Source of the DNA: Breoghania corrubedonensis
GTDB lineage: Bacteria > Pseudomonadota > Alphaproteobacteria > Rhizobiales > Stappiaceae
Direction of reading: 5' to 3'
Assembly (NCBI RefSeq): GCF_003053845.1
Contig: NZ_QAYG01000004.1
Coordinates: forward strand, 248,001 to 312,000
Length of the DNA stretch: 64,000 nt
Shown here: piece after piece, positions 63,885 through 64,000 of the stretch
How positions within the stretch are numbered: position 1 is the first letter of the stretch
Layout of the letters: every line of letters starts with the position of its first letter
Notes under the pieces: model-generated
The model's database searches: none
Told to the model about the DNA's origin: nothing
What the model saw: the letters and a program-made list of their open reading frames with translations, nothing else
Made by a program: the position numbers and the translations under genes

Positions 63885-63906
63885 ATCCCGGCTCGCAGGC
63901 CGGGAT
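63885..63906. repeat. Palindromic intergenic repeat near right edge
   Basis: ATCCCGGC-TCGCAG-GCCGGGAT forms an 8-base-stem hairpin in a GGATCCCGGCTC...GGGATGACG context that is common between genes in alphaproteobacteria. The rest of 63774-64000 shows no gene. Confidence 0.65.
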
Positions 63907-64000
63907 GACGCTGGAGGGAGTGGTGCAAAAAGACTGGCGTCGTAAGAATGGCGTTAGGCTTTCGCAGCAGGCTCCTTGCCTTTACTCACGCTTCTCGCTC

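Overview
The window reads as chromosome of a high-GC alphaproteobacterium, probably Hyphomicrobiales (Rhizobiales)-like. It is dense with tightly coupled ABC-transport operons, GntR, LacI and RpiR regulators and a cobalamin-riboswitch btu locus, and has the short palindromic intergenic repeats common in that group. The species cannot be named from the sequence alone.

Layout. (1) 1-5.7 kb: a Tn7/Tn5053-type transposition module (partial upstream gene, tniA, tniB, tniQ), followed by a terminator and facing arrays of ~22-bp repeats that look like a transposon end. (2) 6.2-14.5 kb: a GntR/FadR regulator with a perfect palindrome before it, a complete peptide ABC transporter and a gamma-glutamyltransferase-family enzyme; probably uptake and cleavage of gamma-glutamyl peptides. 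(3) 14.5-21.4 kb, minus strand: a ribose-type sugar ABC transporter, PfkB kinase, GatZ/KbaZ-like protein and LacI repressor, with a matching palindromic operator. (4) 21.7-23.1 kb: 3-oxoacid CoA-transferase subunits. (5) 23.2-31.4 kb, minus strand: an eight-gene operon with an SGNH hydrolase, a 31-codon peptide, a heme-oxygenase-like diiron protein, an O-carbamoyltransferase, a 48-codon peptide, a class III aminotransferase, a formyltransferase and a LysE exporter. Its make-up resembles the gvg locus for 4-formylaminooxyvinylglycine in Pseudomonas. (6) 31.6-37.3 kb: btuBFCD behind a cobalamin riboswitch, and a HutD-like gene. (7) 37.3-52 kb: a second biosynthetic locus, described below. (8) 52.3-63.8 kb: RpiR regulator, exported molybdopterin oxidoreductase, a second peptide ABC transporter and two tandem glycerophosphodiester phosphodiesterases.

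The most interesting region is 38.5-52 kb. Two divergent operons encode a stand-alone NRPS adenylation domain, a LeuRS paralogue, a stand-alone carrier protein, a SyrB2-type non-heme iron halogenase with the diagnostic His-X-Ala facial motif, two type II thioesterases, an RraA/aldolase-family protein, a branched-chain aminotransferase, a 2-isopropylmalate-synthase homologue without its leucine-feedback domain, and a flavin monooxygenase. Together they suggest a pathway that activates an aliphatic amino acid, tethers it, chlorinates an unactivated carbon, releases it and may remodel or extend its 2-oxo acid. The LeuRS copy lacks the usual C-terminal domain and has substitutions at key editing residues. 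That fits a self-resistance enzyme against a leucine-like product, or a biosynthetic tRNA-dependent role. The intergenic DNA around these operons is unusually rich in short perfect tandem duplications, and a decayed tRNA lies at its left border.

All family assignments are from reading the sequence and remembered family motifs; no database search was run.
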